NCBI RefSeq assembly: GCF_000522985.1
Contig: NZ_CP007130.1
Location: forward strand, 1-64,000
From: Gemmatirosa kalamazoonensis
GTDB taxonomy: Bacteria > Gemmatimonadota > Gemmatimonadetes > Gemmatimonadales > Gemmatimonadaceae
DNA: 64,000 bases
Direction: 5' to 3'
Position numbers and translations under genes: made by a program. The notes beneath the pieces were generated by a model. That model was not told the DNA's origin, did not search any database, and worked only from the letters and a program-made list of their open reading frames with translations. Positions within the stretch are counted from its first letter, which is position 1, and each line of letters opens with the position of its first letter. Positions 26,197 through 35,240 of this stretch are shown here, piece after piece.

Positions 26197-29100
26197 ATGA
26201 AGCGTTGGCTGATCGCCTGCGGCCTGGCGGGTCTCAGTCTGTTCTCGACCTCCTCGCTGCGCGCACAGGGCACGACCGGACGCGTCACCGGCGTGGTCAC
26301 GTCGAAGGAGTCGGGACAGCCGATCCAGGGCGCATCCGTGGCCATCGTCGGCACCCGCTTCGGCGCGCTGACGAACGACCAGGGGCGGTACACGGTCTCG
26401 CTCGTGCCCGGCCTCTACAAGGTCCGCGTGACGCTCATCGGCTACGGCCCCGTCCTCATGGACAGCGTACCCGTCACCGCCGGACAGACCACCACGGCGA
26501 ACTTCGAGCTGACCAAGCAGGCGCTCCAGCTCACCGCGGTGACCGTCGTCGGCTACGGCACGCAGGCGAAGCGCGACGTCACGGGCGCCATCGCCTCCGT
26601 GAAGGCCGAGGAGATCAAGCAGACCCCGACGACGAACGCCATCGAGGCCATCAAGGGGAAGGTCCCCGGCGTGGACATCGTCACCACCGGCTACAAGCCC
26701 GGCGACGGCGTGCGCGTCCGCATCCGCGGCCAGCGCTCCATCCTCGCGTCCAACGACCCGCTGTACGTGCTCGACGGCGTGCCGATGGCGGGTGGCATCG
26801 GCGACCTGAACCCGGCCGACATCGAGTCGATCGAGGTGCTGAAGGACGCGAGCGCCACGGCGATCTACGGCTCGCGCGGCGCGAACGGCGTCGTGCTCAT
26901 CACGTCGACGAAGGGCAACGCCGGCAAGACGAAGATCTCGTACGACACGTACTACGGCGCCGAGGACGCCGCGAAGAAGGTCCGCGTCTTCAACGGCCCC
27001 GAGTTCGCCGAGTACAAGCGCGAGGCGTACCGCGCGTCGGGCGACTACGCGAAGTGGTGCGGCACGGCGATGCAGTGCGACGAGGGCGACAAGAACATGT
27101 TCTACGTCGAGGAATACAACGCCTTCAAGGCGGGGATCTCGACGGACTGGCAGGACCTGATCCTCCGCACCGGCGGCCAGGCCAGCCACCAGCTCTCGAT
27201 CACCGGCGGCAACGACCGCACGCAGTACGCGGTCAGCGGCAACATGGTGCGCGACAACGGCATCGTCCTCGGTCAGAACTTCGACCGCAAGTCGATGCGC
27301 GTGAACCTCGAGACGCAGGCCAACTCGCGGCTGCGCTTCGGCGGCTCGGCGCTCGTGCTGCGCAGCAAGCAGAACGTCGGCCGCGGCGACGGGCTGTACG
27401 GCGAGACGCTCGCCGACGCGCCGCTCTCGGTGCCGTACGACAGCGCCGGCAACGTGATCTTCAAGCCGACGCCCGACTCGCAGCGCGACAACCCGCTCAG
27501 CGACGTCGTGAACTACATCAACCGGACGTTCCGCACGCGCGCGTTCGGCACGATGTTCGGCGAGGCGAAGCTCGCGGAGGGGCTCAACTTCCGCGTCAAC
27601 TTCGGCCCCGACATGACGTTCGCCAAGCAGGGCACGTTCATCGGCGCGCAGACGCAGCAGAACCAGGGCTCCGGCGCGAACGCGTCGATCGGTGAGGACC
27701 GCGTCTTCGACTGGACGCTCGACAACATCCTCACGTACAAGCGCGAGTTGGGGCAGAACCACCGCATCGACGCGACGCTCCTGTACTCCATCGAGCGCAA
27801 CACGACCGAGTCGATGGACGAGGGCGTGTCGGGCCTCCCGTACGAGAGCCAGCTGTTCTACAACCTCGGATCGGCGGCCGCCGTCTCGAACATCGGCTCG
27901 GGCATCTCGCAGTGGTCGCTGCAGTCGTACATGGGTCGCGTGAACTACACGTTCATGGACAAGTACCTGCTGACGCTGACCGCCCGTATCGACGGCTCGT
28001 CGCGTCTCGCCGAGGGACGCAAGTACGCGACGTTCCCGTCGGTGGCGCTCGGCTACCGCGCCGTGGACCGGAACCCGGTGGGGCCGATCAGCAGCCTGAA
28101 GCTCCGCGCGAGCTACGGCATCACCGGCAACACGTCGGTGAATCCCTACCAGACGCAGGGCGGCCTCACGCGCACGGTGTACTCGTGGGGCAACACCGGC
28201 GCGTTCGGATATCGTCCCGGCTCGCTCCAGAACCTCGACCTCGGCTGGGAGAAGACGGCGCAGTACGACGCCGGCGCCGACTTCGGCCTGTTCAACGACC
28301 GGCTGACCGGCACGCTCGACGGCTACATCGCGAACACGACCGACCTGCTGATGAACCGGCAGCTCCCGCCGAGCACCGGGTACTCCTCCATCACGCAGAA
28401 CATCGGCGCGACGCGCAACACGGGCGTCGAGGTCGCGCTCTCGCACCGCACGCTCGACAACTGGCACGGGGTCCGGTGGACCAACGACGTCACGTTCTCC
28501 GTCGCCCGCAACAAGATCGTCAGTCTCACCTACGGCAAGGTCGACGACCCGGGGAACCGGTGGTTCATCGGCCAGCCGATCAACGGCGGCAGCAACAACG
28601 TCTGGTACGACTACAAGATGCTCGGCATCTGGCAGCTCGCCGATTCGCTCGAGGCGAAGAAGTACGGTGAGAAGCCGGGCGAGATCCGCGTGCAGGACGT
28701 GGACGGCGACGGCAAGATCAACACGAACGACCTGCAGATCCTCGGGAACACGTTCCCGAAGTGGAACGGGAGCTTCAACAGCCGCGTGGACTGGAAGAGC
28801 TTCGACCTCTCGGCGCAGGTGGTGACGCGCCAGGGCTTCATGGTCCAGAACACGTTCCGCACGAGCAACAGCACGCTCGCCGGCCGCTACAACGGCATCT
28901 GGGTGAACTACTGGACGCCGACGAACCCGGGCGGTACGGACCCGCGGCCGAACAAGAACCAGGAGAACCCGACCTACGGCGGCGTGCGCGCCTACGAGGA
29001 CGGCTCGTTCACGCGGCTGCGCAACGTGACGCTCGGCTTCACGCTGCCCAAGAACCTGTCGCAGCGCTTCGGCTCGGACCGCACGCGCATCTACGGCACG

Positions 29101-29214
29101 GCGCAGAACCCGATCACGTGGACGAACTTCACGGGGCTCGACCCCGAGGGTCGCACGAGCGCGGGCACGCCGTCGTACAAGATGTTCCTCCTCGGCGCCA
29201 CCTTCGGCTTCTGA
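26197..29214 (+). CDS. SusC/RagA-family TonB-linked outer-membrane protein
   Basis: 1005 residues with a signal peptide ending SSLRAQG. Residues ~28-110 form a carboxypeptidase-regulatory-like (CNA-B-like) domain starting RVTGVVTSKESGQPIQGASV. The plug domain follows, with VVGYGTQAKRDVTGAIASV, the SusC signature DPLYVLDGVP and the block SATAIYGSRGANGVVLITS. The rest is a 22-strand barrel that ends in aromatic GATFGF, as outer-membrane proteins do. With the SusD lipoprotein nine bases downstream it forms the energy-dependent importer for oligosaccharides. Which glycan is unknown; adjacency to fucose genes suggests fucosylated material. Confidence 0.95.
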   Translation: MKRWLIACGLAGLSLFSTSSLRAQGTTGRVTGVVTSKESGQPIQGASVAIVGTRFGALTNDQGRYTVSLVPGLYKVRVTLIGYGPVLMDSVPVTAGQTTTANFELTKQALQLTAVTVVGYGTQAKRDVTGAIASVKAEEIKQTPTTNAIEAIKGKVPGVDIVTTGYKPGDGVRVRIRGQRSILASNDPLYVLDGVPMAGGIGDLNPADIESIEVLKDASATAIYGSRGANGVVLITSTKGNAGKTKISYDTYYGAEDAAKKVRVFNGPEFAEYKREAYRASGDYAKWCGTAMQCDEGDKNMFYVEEYNAFKAGISTDWQDLILRTGGQASHQLSITGGNDRTQYAVSGNMVRDNGIVLGQNFDRKSMRVNLETQANSRLRFGGSALVLRSKQNVGRGDGLYGETLADAPLSVPYDSAGNVIFKPTPDSQRDNPLSDVVNYINRTFRTRAFGTMFGEAKLAEGLNFRVNFGPDMTFAKQGTFIGAQTQQNQGSGANASIGEDRVFDWTLDNILTYKRELGQNHRIDATLLYSIERNTTESMDEGVSGLPYESQLFYNLGSAAAVSNIGSGISQWSLQSYMGRVNYTFMDKYLLTLTARIDGSSRLAEGRKYATFPSVALGYRAVDRNPVGPISSLKLRASYGITGNTSVNPYQTQGGLTRTVYSWGNTGAFGYRPGSLQNLDLGWEKTAQYDAGADFGLFNDRLTGTLDGYIANTTDLLMNRQLPPSTGYSSITQNIGATRNTGVEVALSHRTLDNWHGVRWTNDVTFSVARNKIVSLTYGKVDDPGNRWFIGQPINGGSNNVWYDYKMLGIWQLADSLEAKKYGEKPGEIRVQDVDGDGKINTNDLQILGNTFPKWNGSFNSRVDWKSFDLSAQVVTRQGFMVQNTFRTSNSTLAGRYNGIWVNYWTPTNPGGTDPRPNKNQENPTYGGVRAYEDGSFTRLRNVTLGFTLPKNLSQRFGSDRTRIYGTAQNPITWTNFTGLDPEGRTSAGTPSYKMFLLGATFGF

Positions 29215-29223
29215 GGTGACCCC

Positions 29224-30852
29224 GTGACCACTCCGAAGACTCACTCCGCGATGCAGAAGCTCGCCCCTCTGGCCATCGCCGCGGCGGGACTGCTCGCCGT
29301 CGGCTGCGCCGACCTCGCCGAGAACCCCATCTCGGGCATCACCGCCTCGTACTACGCGACGCCGCCGGGTTTCGACGCGGCCGTGAACGCGAGCTACACA
29401 CCGCTGCGCGACTGGTACGGGCAGCAGATGGGGATGACGTTCACGACGTTCGGCACCGACGAGTTCACGAACGGCTCGGATGGCAGCTACAAGCACTTCA
29501 ACACGTACACGACGCAGCTCAACGGCGACGACTCGTACATCCGCGACTTCTGGCGGCTGACGTATCGCGCGGTCAACACGACGAACACGGTGCTCGACGC
29601 CGCGCCGACGGCGAACGTGCCCGATGCGACGAAGAAGGTGCGCGTGGCGGAGGCGAAGTTCCTCCGCGCGCTCTACTTCTTCAACGCCGTGCGCACGTGG
29701 GGCGACATCCCCATGCCGCTGAAGGCGACGGAGGGCCCGCAGACGGAGGCCACGCGCGAGCCGGTCGCGAAGGTCTACGACCAGATCGTCAAGGACCTCA
29801 CCGAGGCCGCCGCGGACCTGCCGCCCAGCCAGCCGCAGTACGGCCGCGCCACGAAGTACGCCGCGCAGCAGCTGCTCATGACGGTCTACCTGACGCGCGC
29901 CGCGTCGGGCGACTTCCAGAAGGCCGCGGACCTCGGCAAGGGCATCATCAACTCGGGCGCCTTCTCGCTGCTGCCGAAGTACTCCGATCTGTGGGTGATG
30001 AGCAACGAGCGGAACTCGGAGATCATCTGGTCGGTGCAGTTCACGCCCGACCTGCTGACCACCGGCCCGGGCAACTCGTCGCACCTGTACCACACGATGG
30101 CGTACGATCTCGAGGCGGGGATGGTGCGCGACATCGCGAACGGCCGCCCGTTCCGCCGCTTCCGGGCCACGACGTGGATGTACGGCAACTTCGACCGCTC
30201 GAAGGACACGCGGTACGAAGACAGCTTCACCTCGGCGTACATCTCGAACAACCCGAACAACATCCCGAAGGACGCGAGCGGGAAGCCGCGGTGGAGCGTC
30301 GGCGACACGGCGTTCTACCTGTCGCCGGTGGAAGTCGACGCGGCGGAGCGCGCGAAGCACTCGTACGTGATCTACGCGCCGTCGCAGTACACCGAGGCCC
30401 GGTTCCCGTCGTTCAACAAGAAGTTCATCGACCCGCTCCGCGCGCTCGTGAACGACACCACCGGCTCGCGCGACTGGTTCGTCATGCGGCTCGCCGACAC
30501 GTACCTGCAGACGGCCGAGGCGCTGATCCGCGACGGCAAGAACGCGGAAGCGGTGCCGTTCATCAACACGGTGCGCGAGCGTGCGGCGAAGCCGGGCGTC
30601 GCGAAGTCCAGCATGGACATCACCGCCGGTGAGGCCACGCTCGACTTCTTGCTCGACGAGCGGGCGCGCGAGCTGGGCGCGGAGATGACGCGCTGGTTCG
30701 ACCTCGTACGGACGGGCAAGCTCATCGAGCGCGTGCAGAAGTACAATCCGCAGGCGGCGCCGAACATCAAGCCGACGCACCTGCTGCGCCCGATCCCGAA
30801 CGAGCAGATCACGCTCACGAGCAACAAGTTCCCGCAGAACCCCGGGTACTGA
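29224..30852 (+). CDS. SusD/RagB-family glycan-binding lipoprotein
   Basis: 542 residues. The GTG at 29224 has a GAGGTGA ribosome site directly upstream; an ATG at 29251 has none. The signal ends at lipobox Cys28 (LLAVGC), so the protein is surface or periplasm anchored. SusD features are YTPLRDWYGQQMG at the N-terminus, FWRLTYRAVNTTNTVL, AEAKFLRALYFFNAVRTWGDIPM (the TPR-like helix block) and a C-terminal LDFLLDERARELGAEMTRWFDLVRTGKL. It caps the SusC barrel and captures glycans. The permease gene of an ABC transporter starts 13 bases further on. Confidence 0.95.
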   Translation: MTTPKTHSAMQKLAPLAIAAAGLLAVGCADLAENPISGITASYYATPPGFDAAVNASYTPLRDWYGQQMGMTFTTFGTDEFTNGSDGSYKHFNTYTTQLNGDDSYIRDFWRLTYRAVNTTNTVLDAAPTANVPDATKKVRVAEAKFLRALYFFNAVRTWGDIPMPLKATEGPQTEATREPVAKVYDQIVKDLTEAAADLPPSQPQYGRATKYAAQQLLMTVYLTRAASGDFQKAADLGKGIINSGAFSLLPKYSDLWVMSNERNSEIIWSVQFTPDLLTTGPGNSSHLYHTMAYDLEAGMVRDIANGRPFRRFRATTWMYGNFDRSKDTRYEDSFTSAYISNNPNNIPKDASGKPRWSVGDTAFYLSPVEVDAAERAKHSYVIYAPSQYTEARFPSFNKKFIDPLRALVNDTTGSRDWFVMRLADTYLQTAEALIRDGKNAEAVPFINTVRERAAKPGVAKSSMDITAGEATLDFLLDERARELGAEMTRWFDLVRTGKLIERVQKYNPQAAPNIKPTHLLRPIPNEQITLTSNKFPQNPGY

Positions 30853-30865
30853 CGGCGCTCCACGG

Positions 30866-31882
30866 ATGACGGCATCGACGGCGGACGCGGAGGCGGGTTC
30901 CTGGAGCCTCCGCTCGGCCGAGGCAGGCCGGCGCTGGCTCGGACGACTCGGGCCGGCCGCCGGCCTCGTGCTCGTCGTCCTCACGTTCGCGCTGCTCTCC
31001 GACGCGCCGGCTCGCTACCTGTCGCCGTTCAACCTGCGGATCGTGCTCTCGCAGACGGCGATCGTGGCGGTCGGCGCGATCGGCATGACGGCCATCATCG
31101 TCAGCGGCGGCATCGACCTCTCGGTGGGCGCGGTCATCGCGCTCACGGGGGTCATCACCGCGCTGACGCTCGGCGCGGGATGGCCGCCGCTGCTCGCCGT
31201 GGCCGCGGCGGTGCTCGCCGGCGGCGCGGTCGGCTTCGTGAACGGGCTGCTGGTCACGGGGCTGCGGGTGGTGCCGTTCATCGCGACGTTAGGCATGCTC
31301 GGCGTGGCGCGCGGCGTGGCGAAGTGGCTCGCCGGCGAGCAGGCGGTGGACGTCGCGCCGAACCCGGTGAACGATCTGCTCGTGACGGTGCCGCGCCAGC
31401 GGTGGATGGTGCTCGCGCCGGGCGTGTGGCTCACGATCGGGCTGGCGATCGTCGCGGCGTTCGTGCTGCGCAACACGGTGTTCGGGCGTCGCGTCTTCGC
31501 GCTCGGCTCCAACGAGCACGCGGCGCGCGCGATGGGGATCGACACGGGTCGGCTCACGCGGCTCACCTACGCGCTCGCCGGGCTGCTGTTCGGCCTCGCC
31601 GGCGTGATGCAGATGTCGCGGCTGCGCCAGGGCGATCCGACGGTGGCGAACGGCGCGGAGCTCGACATCATCGCCGCGGTGGTGATCGGCGGCGGAAGCC
31701 TGAGCGGCGGAGAGGGGAGCATCCTCGGCTCGATGATCGGCGCGCTGATCATGGCGTTCCTGCGCAACGGCTGTCAGCAGATGGGATGGCCGAACTACAT
31801 CCAGGAGATCATCATCGGCGCGATCATCGTGCTCGCCGTCGCGCTCGACCGGCTGCGTGCGCGCGCCGCGGAGCACGCATGA
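30866..31882 (+). CDS. Ribose-type ABC transporter permease (RbsC-like)
   Basis: 338 residues with 8-10 membrane helices. Conserved BPD_transp_2 motifs are IIVSGGIDLSVGAVIALTG, GFVNGLLVTGLRVVPFIATLG, NTVFGRRVFALGSNEHAARA (the loop that contacts the ATPase) and LDIIAAVVIGGGSLSGGEGS. It would form the inner-membrane channel for a monosaccharide. Unusually, its binding protein and ATPase are encoded about 9 kb downstream (40653-43150), with the whole fucose pathway in between. It overlaps the following lactonase gene by four bases. Confidence 0.92.
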   Translation: MTASTADAEAGSWSLRSAEAGRRWLGRLGPAAGLVLVVLTFALLSDAPARYLSPFNLRIVLSQTAIVAVGAIGMTAIIVSGGIDLSVGAVIALTGVITALTLGAGWPPLLAVAAAVLAGGAVGFVNGLLVTGLRVVPFIATLGMLGVARGVAKWLAGEQAVDVAPNPVNDLLVTVPRQRWMVLAPGVWLTIGLAIVAAFVLRNTVFGRRVFALGSNEHAARAMGIDTGRLTRLTYALAGLLFGLAGVMQMSRLRQGDPTVANGAELDIIAAVVIGGGSLSGGEGSILGSMIGALIMAFLRNGCQQMGWPNYIQEIIIGAIIVLAVALDRLRARAAEHA

Positions 31883-32703
31883 CGGACGCGCACGTGCACT
31901 TCTGGGATCCGTCGGCGCTGCACTACCCGTGGCTCGAGGAGCTCCCCGCGCTGCGCCGCGCGTTCGGTCCGGACGAATACGCGACGGCGGCCGGCGACGC
32001 GCCGGTGGAGCGGCTCGTGTTCGTGGAGTGCAACTGCGTCGCCGAGGAGAGCGCACGCGAGGTCGCGTTCGTGGAGCGGCTGGCCGAGCGCGAGCCCCGG
32101 ATCGCCGGCATCGTGGCGTTCGCCGACGTCGCCGCGCACGGTGCGGCGGCGCTCGACGCGCTCCCGGACTCGCCGCTCGTGAAGGGCGTGCGCCAGAACA
32201 TCCAGGGCCAGCCGTCCGGCTTCTGTATACGGCGTACATTCGTCGACGGCGTGCGCGAGGCGGCGCGGCGCGGGCTCGCGTTCGACCTCTGCGCGACGCA
32301 CGACCAGCTCGGCGACGTGATCGCGCTCGTCGAGCGGTGCCCGGACGCGCGCTTCGTGCTCGATCACTGCGGCAAGCCGGCGATCCGCGCGCGGGCGATC
32401 GACACGTGGGGTCGCGACCTCGCGACGCTCGCCGCGCACGACGGCGTGTGGTGCAAGCTCTCCGGGCTGCTCACCGAGGCGGGCGCGGAGTGGACGCAGG
32501 ACGACCTGCTGCCGTACGCCGAGCGCGTCGCGGAGCACTTCGGTCCCGCGCGCATGCTCTACGGGAGCGACTGGCCGGTGCTGACGCTCGCGGGCACGTA
32601 CGCGCAGTGGTACGATTTCACACGGCGCGTGGCGAAGGATTGGAGCGGCCCGGAGCGCGACGCGTTCTATTCGGGAAACGCGGCTCGAGCGTACGAACTA
32701 TGA
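31879..32703 (+). CDS. L-fuconolactonase-like amidohydrolase
   Basis: 274 residues of the Amidohydro_2 family, the branch with sugar lactonases: MTDAHVHFWDP at the N-terminus (HxH metal ligands), VEFCECN-type core reading VFVECNCVAEE, VKGVRQNIQGQ, FVLDHCGKP and LYGSDWPV with the last metal ligand. Enzymes of this subgroup hydrolyse L-fucono- or L-rhamnono-1,4-lactone to the acid. Together with fuconate dehydratase, fucosidase and dehydrogenases nearby, L-fucono-lactone is the most likely substrate (inference). The start overlaps the permease stop. An inverted repeat begins seven bases after its own stop. Confidence 0.85.
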   Translation: MTDAHVHFWDPSALHYPWLEELPALRRAFGPDEYATAAGDAPVERLVFVECNCVAEESAREVAFVERLAEREPRIAGIVAFADVAAHGAAALDALPDSPLVKGVRQNIQGQPSGFCIRRTFVDGVREAARRGLAFDLCATHDQLGDVIALVERCPDARFVLDHCGKPAIRARAIDTWGRDLATLAAHDGVWCKLSGLLTEAGAEWTQDDLLPYAERVAEHFGPARMLYGSDWPVLTLAGTYAQWYDFTRRVAKDWSGPERDAFYSGNAARAYEL

Positions 32704-32709
32704 CATCGA

Positions 32710-32784
32710 ACCGCAGAGGACGCAGAGGACGCAGAGGAAACCGCCGGAAAGGTTCTCCGCTGCGTCCTCTGCGTCCTTCGCGGT
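32710..32784. repeat. Fold-back element (H4, nonamer GCAGAGGAC)
   Basis: Arms 32710-32740 and 32754-32784 match at 27 of 31 positions around a 13-base loop. Each arm carries tandem copies of the 9-base word GCAGAGGAC. It exactly fills the space between the lactonase stop and the GTG of the next gene. Substitutions (positions 6, 7, 26 and 30 of the arm) make it less perfect than the elements at 35.3 and 60.4 kb. Confidence 0.9.
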
Positions 32785-32793
32785 GAATACACA

Positions 32794-33570
32794 GTGACCC
32801 ACGACCTCACGAACAGGACCGCCGTCGTCACCGGCGCCGCGTCGGGCATCGGCCGAGCAATCGCGCTGCACTTCGCCGCGGCGGGTGCGCGCGTGGCGGC
32901 GCTCGACGTGAACGACGACGCGCTGCGCGAGCTGGTCGCGGAGGCGGAGCGCGACGGCGGCTCGGCGGCGGCGTTCCCGTGCGACGTGCGCGAGCAGTCG
33001 GCGGTGCTCGAGACGTTCCGCGTGGTGGCCGAGCGGTTCGGGCCCGTCGACGCGCTCGTGAACAGCGCCGGCGTCGCGCACGTGGGCACGGTGGAGAGCA
33101 CCGAGGAGGCCGACTTCGATCGGCTGTACGCGGTGAACGTGAAGGGCGTCTACAACTGCCTGCGCGCCGTCGTGCCGAGCATGAAGGGGCGCGGCGGTGC
33201 GATCCTCAACGTCGCGTCGGTCGCCGCCGTCGTCGGCATCCCGGACCGCTTCGCGTACTCCATGACGAAGGGCGCCGTGCTCACGATGACGTACTCGGTG
33301 GCGCGCGACTACGTGGCGCACGGCATCCGCTGCAACGCCATCTCGCCGGCGCGCGTGCACACGCCGTTCGTCGACGGCTTCCTCGCGCGCAGCTACCCGG
33401 GCCGCGAGCCGGAGATGTTCGAGGCGCTCTCCCGCACGCAGCCCATCGGCCGCATGGGACGCCCCGACGAGATTGCGGCGCTCGCGCTGTTCCTCTGCTC
33501 CGACGCGGCGGCGTTCATCACCGGCAGCAACTACACCATCGACGGCGGGTTCGTCTCCCTCAAGATGTGA
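32794..33570 (+). CDS. SDR-family dehydrogenase (candidate L-fucose or 2-keto-3-deoxy-fuconate dehydrogenase)
   Basis: 258 residues from a GTG at 32794, nine bases after the preceding inverted repeat. Classical SDR motifs are TGAASGIG, the NSAG block (LVNSAGVAHVG), and the catalytic YSMTKG, followed by SPARVHTPFVD. The terminal FITGSNYTIDGGFVSL is typical of sugar-oxidising SDRs. In the non-phosphorylating L-fucose route two NAD-dependent oxidations are needed, L-fucose to the lactone and 2-keto-3-deoxy-fuconate to its diketo form. Two SDRs (this and 34429) plus a zinc dehydrogenase (39496) are available, and I cannot say which does which. Confidence 0.85.
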   Translation: MTHDLTNRTAVVTGAASGIGRAIALHFAAAGARVAALDVNDDALRELVAEAERDGGSAAAFPCDVREQSAVLETFRVVAERFGPVDALVNSAGVAHVGTVESTEEADFDRLYAVNVKGVYNCLRAVVPSMKGRGGAILNVASVAAVVGIPDRFAYSMTKGAVLTMTYSVARDYVAHGIRCNAISPARVHTPFVDGFLARSYPGREPEMFEALSRTQPIGRMGRPDEIAALALFLCSDAAAFITGSNYTIDGGFVSLKM

Positions 33571-33574
33571 GGCC

Positions 33575-34429
33575 ATGAAGCTGATCCGATTCGGCGCGCC
33601 GGGGCGCGAGAAGCCCGGCGTGCTCCTTCCCGACGGCCGGCGCGTGGACGCGTCGAGCTTCATCGTCGACTACGACGAGGAGTTCTTCGGATCCGACGGG
33701 CTCGCGCGGCTCGAGCGGTGGCTGCGCAACGCCGGCGCGTCGGCGCCCGAGGTGCCGGCCGACGCGCGACTCGGCCCGCCGGTCGCGCGGCCGAGCAAGA
33801 TCGTGTGCATCGGGCTCAACTTCCGCGACCACGCGGCGGAGACGGGCGCGAAGATCCCCGAGGAGCCGATCGTGTTCCTGAAGGCGACGAGCGCGCTCGC
33901 CGGGCCGGACGACGACGTGATCATCCCGCGGCACAGCGAGAAGACCGACTGGGAGGTGGAGCTCGGCGTCGTCATCGGCAAGCGCGCGAGCTACGTGTCG
34001 GAGGCCGACGCCATGTCGCACGTCGCCGGCTACGTGCTGCACAACGACTACTCGGAGCGCGCGTTCCAGCTCGAGCGCGGCGGCCAGTGGGTGAAGGGGA
34101 AGAGCTGCGACACGTTCGCGCCGTTAGGCCCGTTCCTCGCCACGCGAGACGAGATCGCCGATCCGCACGCGCTCCGCATGTGGCTCCGCGTGAACGGCGA
34201 GACGATGCAGGACGGCACGTCGGCGGACATGATCTTCGGCGTACCGAAGCTCGTGAGCTACCTCTCCGAGTTCATGTCGCTGCTCCCGGGCGACGTCGTC
34301 TCGACGGGCACGCCGGCGGGCGTGGGGCTCGGCATGAAGCCGCCGCGGTTCCTGAAGCCCGGCGACGAGGTGGAGCTCGGCATCGACGGACTCGGCACGT
34401 CGAAGCAGCGGCTGCGCGCCTGCCGGTGA
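33575..34429 (+). CDS. Fumarylacetoacetate-hydrolase-family protein (candidate 2,4-diketo-3-deoxy-L-fuconate hydrolase)
   Basis: 284 residues; the ATG follows the SDR stop by four bases. The FAH fold is shown by KIVCIGLNFRDHAAETG, PIVFLKATSALAGPDD, WEVELGVVIGKRA (metal-ligand glutamates) and GYVLHNDYSERAFQ, with MIFGVPKLVSYLSEFMSLLPGD and STGTPAGVGLG near the end. The same family carries out the terminal cleavage of 2,4-diketo-3-deoxy-L-fuconate to pyruvate and lactate in known bacterial and mammalian-type L-fucose oxidation. Context makes that the best guess. The next SDR starts inside the stop (TGATG). Confidence 0.88.
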   Translation: MKLIRFGAPGREKPGVLLPDGRRVDASSFIVDYDEEFFGSDGLARLERWLRNAGASAPEVPADARLGPPVARPSKIVCIGLNFRDHAAETGAKIPEEPIVFLKATSALAGPDDDVIIPRHSEKTDWEVELGVVIGKRASYVSEADAMSHVAGYVLHNDYSERAFQLERGGQWVKGKSCDTFAPLGPFLATRDEIADPHALRMWLRVNGETMQDGTSADMIFGVPKLVSYLSEFMSLLPGDVVSTGTPAGVGLGMKPPRFLKPGDEVELGIDGLGTSKQRLRACR

Positions 34430-35205
34430 TGCCGACGGCGGGCACGCGGCTGCGCGACCGCGCGGTGCTCATCACGGGCGCGAGCACCGGCATCGGCCGT
34501 GCGTGCGCGCTGCGCTTCGCGCGCGAGGGCGCGCGGCTCGCGCTCGCCGACGTGCAGGTGGAAGGGGGCGAGGCGCTCGCGCGCGAGATCACCGCGGCCG
34601 GCGGCACCGCGTGCTTCGTGCGCGCCGACGTCGCGCGCCGCGCCGACAACGAGCTCGCGGTGGACGCGTGCGTCGACCGCTTCGGGCGGCTCGACGTGCT
34701 GTTCTGCAATGCGGGCGTGAACCTGCCGAAGCGGCTTCCCGACTCGGACGACGACGACATCGCCCGCGTGCTCGGCGTGAACGTACTCGGCCCGCTGTAC
34801 GCGGCACGCCACGCGATCCCCGTGATGCAGAAGCAGGGCGGCGGCTGCATCCTGTTCACGGCGAGCAAGACGGGGCTCGTCGCGCAGACCGACTCTCCGG
34901 TGTACTGCGCGTCGAAGGGCGCGGTCGTCATGCTCGCGAAGGCGCTCGCGCTCGACTACGCGACGCAGGGCATCCGCGTGAACGCGCTGTGCCCGGGGAT
35001 CATCGAGACGCCGATGCTCCGGGAGTTCGCCGACGCGATGGACGATCCCGGGGCGGCGTGGGCGCGCTACTCGGCCGCGCAGCCGATGGGACGGCTGGGC
35101 ACCGCGGAGGAGTGTGCGGACGCCGCGCTGTGGCTGGTGTCCGACGAGTCGTCGTTCGTCACCGGCGTCGCGCTGCCGGTCGACGGCGGGTTCACGGCGA
35201 TGTGA
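34429..35205 (+). CDS. SDR-family dehydrogenase (candidate 2-keto-3-deoxy-L-fuconate dehydrogenase)
   Basis: 258 residues overlapping the FAH gene stop by one base. TGASTGIGRACALRFAREG is the cofactor loop, CNAGVNLPKRLPDSDDDD the NAG segment, and YCASKGAVVMLAKALALDYA carries the catalytic Tyr and Lys, then NALCPGIIETPML. The pairing with an FAH-type hydrolase, in the same order as in other oxidative deoxy-sugar clusters, favours oxidation of 2-keto-3-deoxy-fuconate. It is the last of a tight four-gene block; an inverted repeat follows 53 bases later. Confidence 0.85.
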   Translation: MPTAGTRLRDRAVLITGASTGIGRACALRFAREGARLALADVQVEGGEALAREITAAGGTACFVRADVARRADNELAVDACVDRFGRLDVLFCNAGVNLPKRLPDSDDDDIARVLGVNVLGPLYAARHAIPVMQKQGGGCILFTASKTGLVAQTDSPVYCASKGAVVMLAKALALDYATQGIRVNALCPGIIETPMLREFADAMDDPGAAWARYSAAQPMGRLGTAEECADAALWLVSDESSFVTGVALPVDGGFTAM

Positions 35206-35240
35206 GCGGGGATGGACGCATGGACAGGAGACGGCGGCAG

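Noticed and set aside
25900-30984. A very long antisense open frame opposite susC and susD
   Set aside because: High GC gives long open frames on the opposite strand; the composition is Arg/Val/Asp-rich without domains, while the plus-strand proteins have clear family motifs.
32224-32236. AT-rich TATACGGCGTACATT-like patch as a promoter
   Set aside because: It lies inside the lactonase coding region (residues SGFCIRRTF); no gene starts at a suitable distance downstream.
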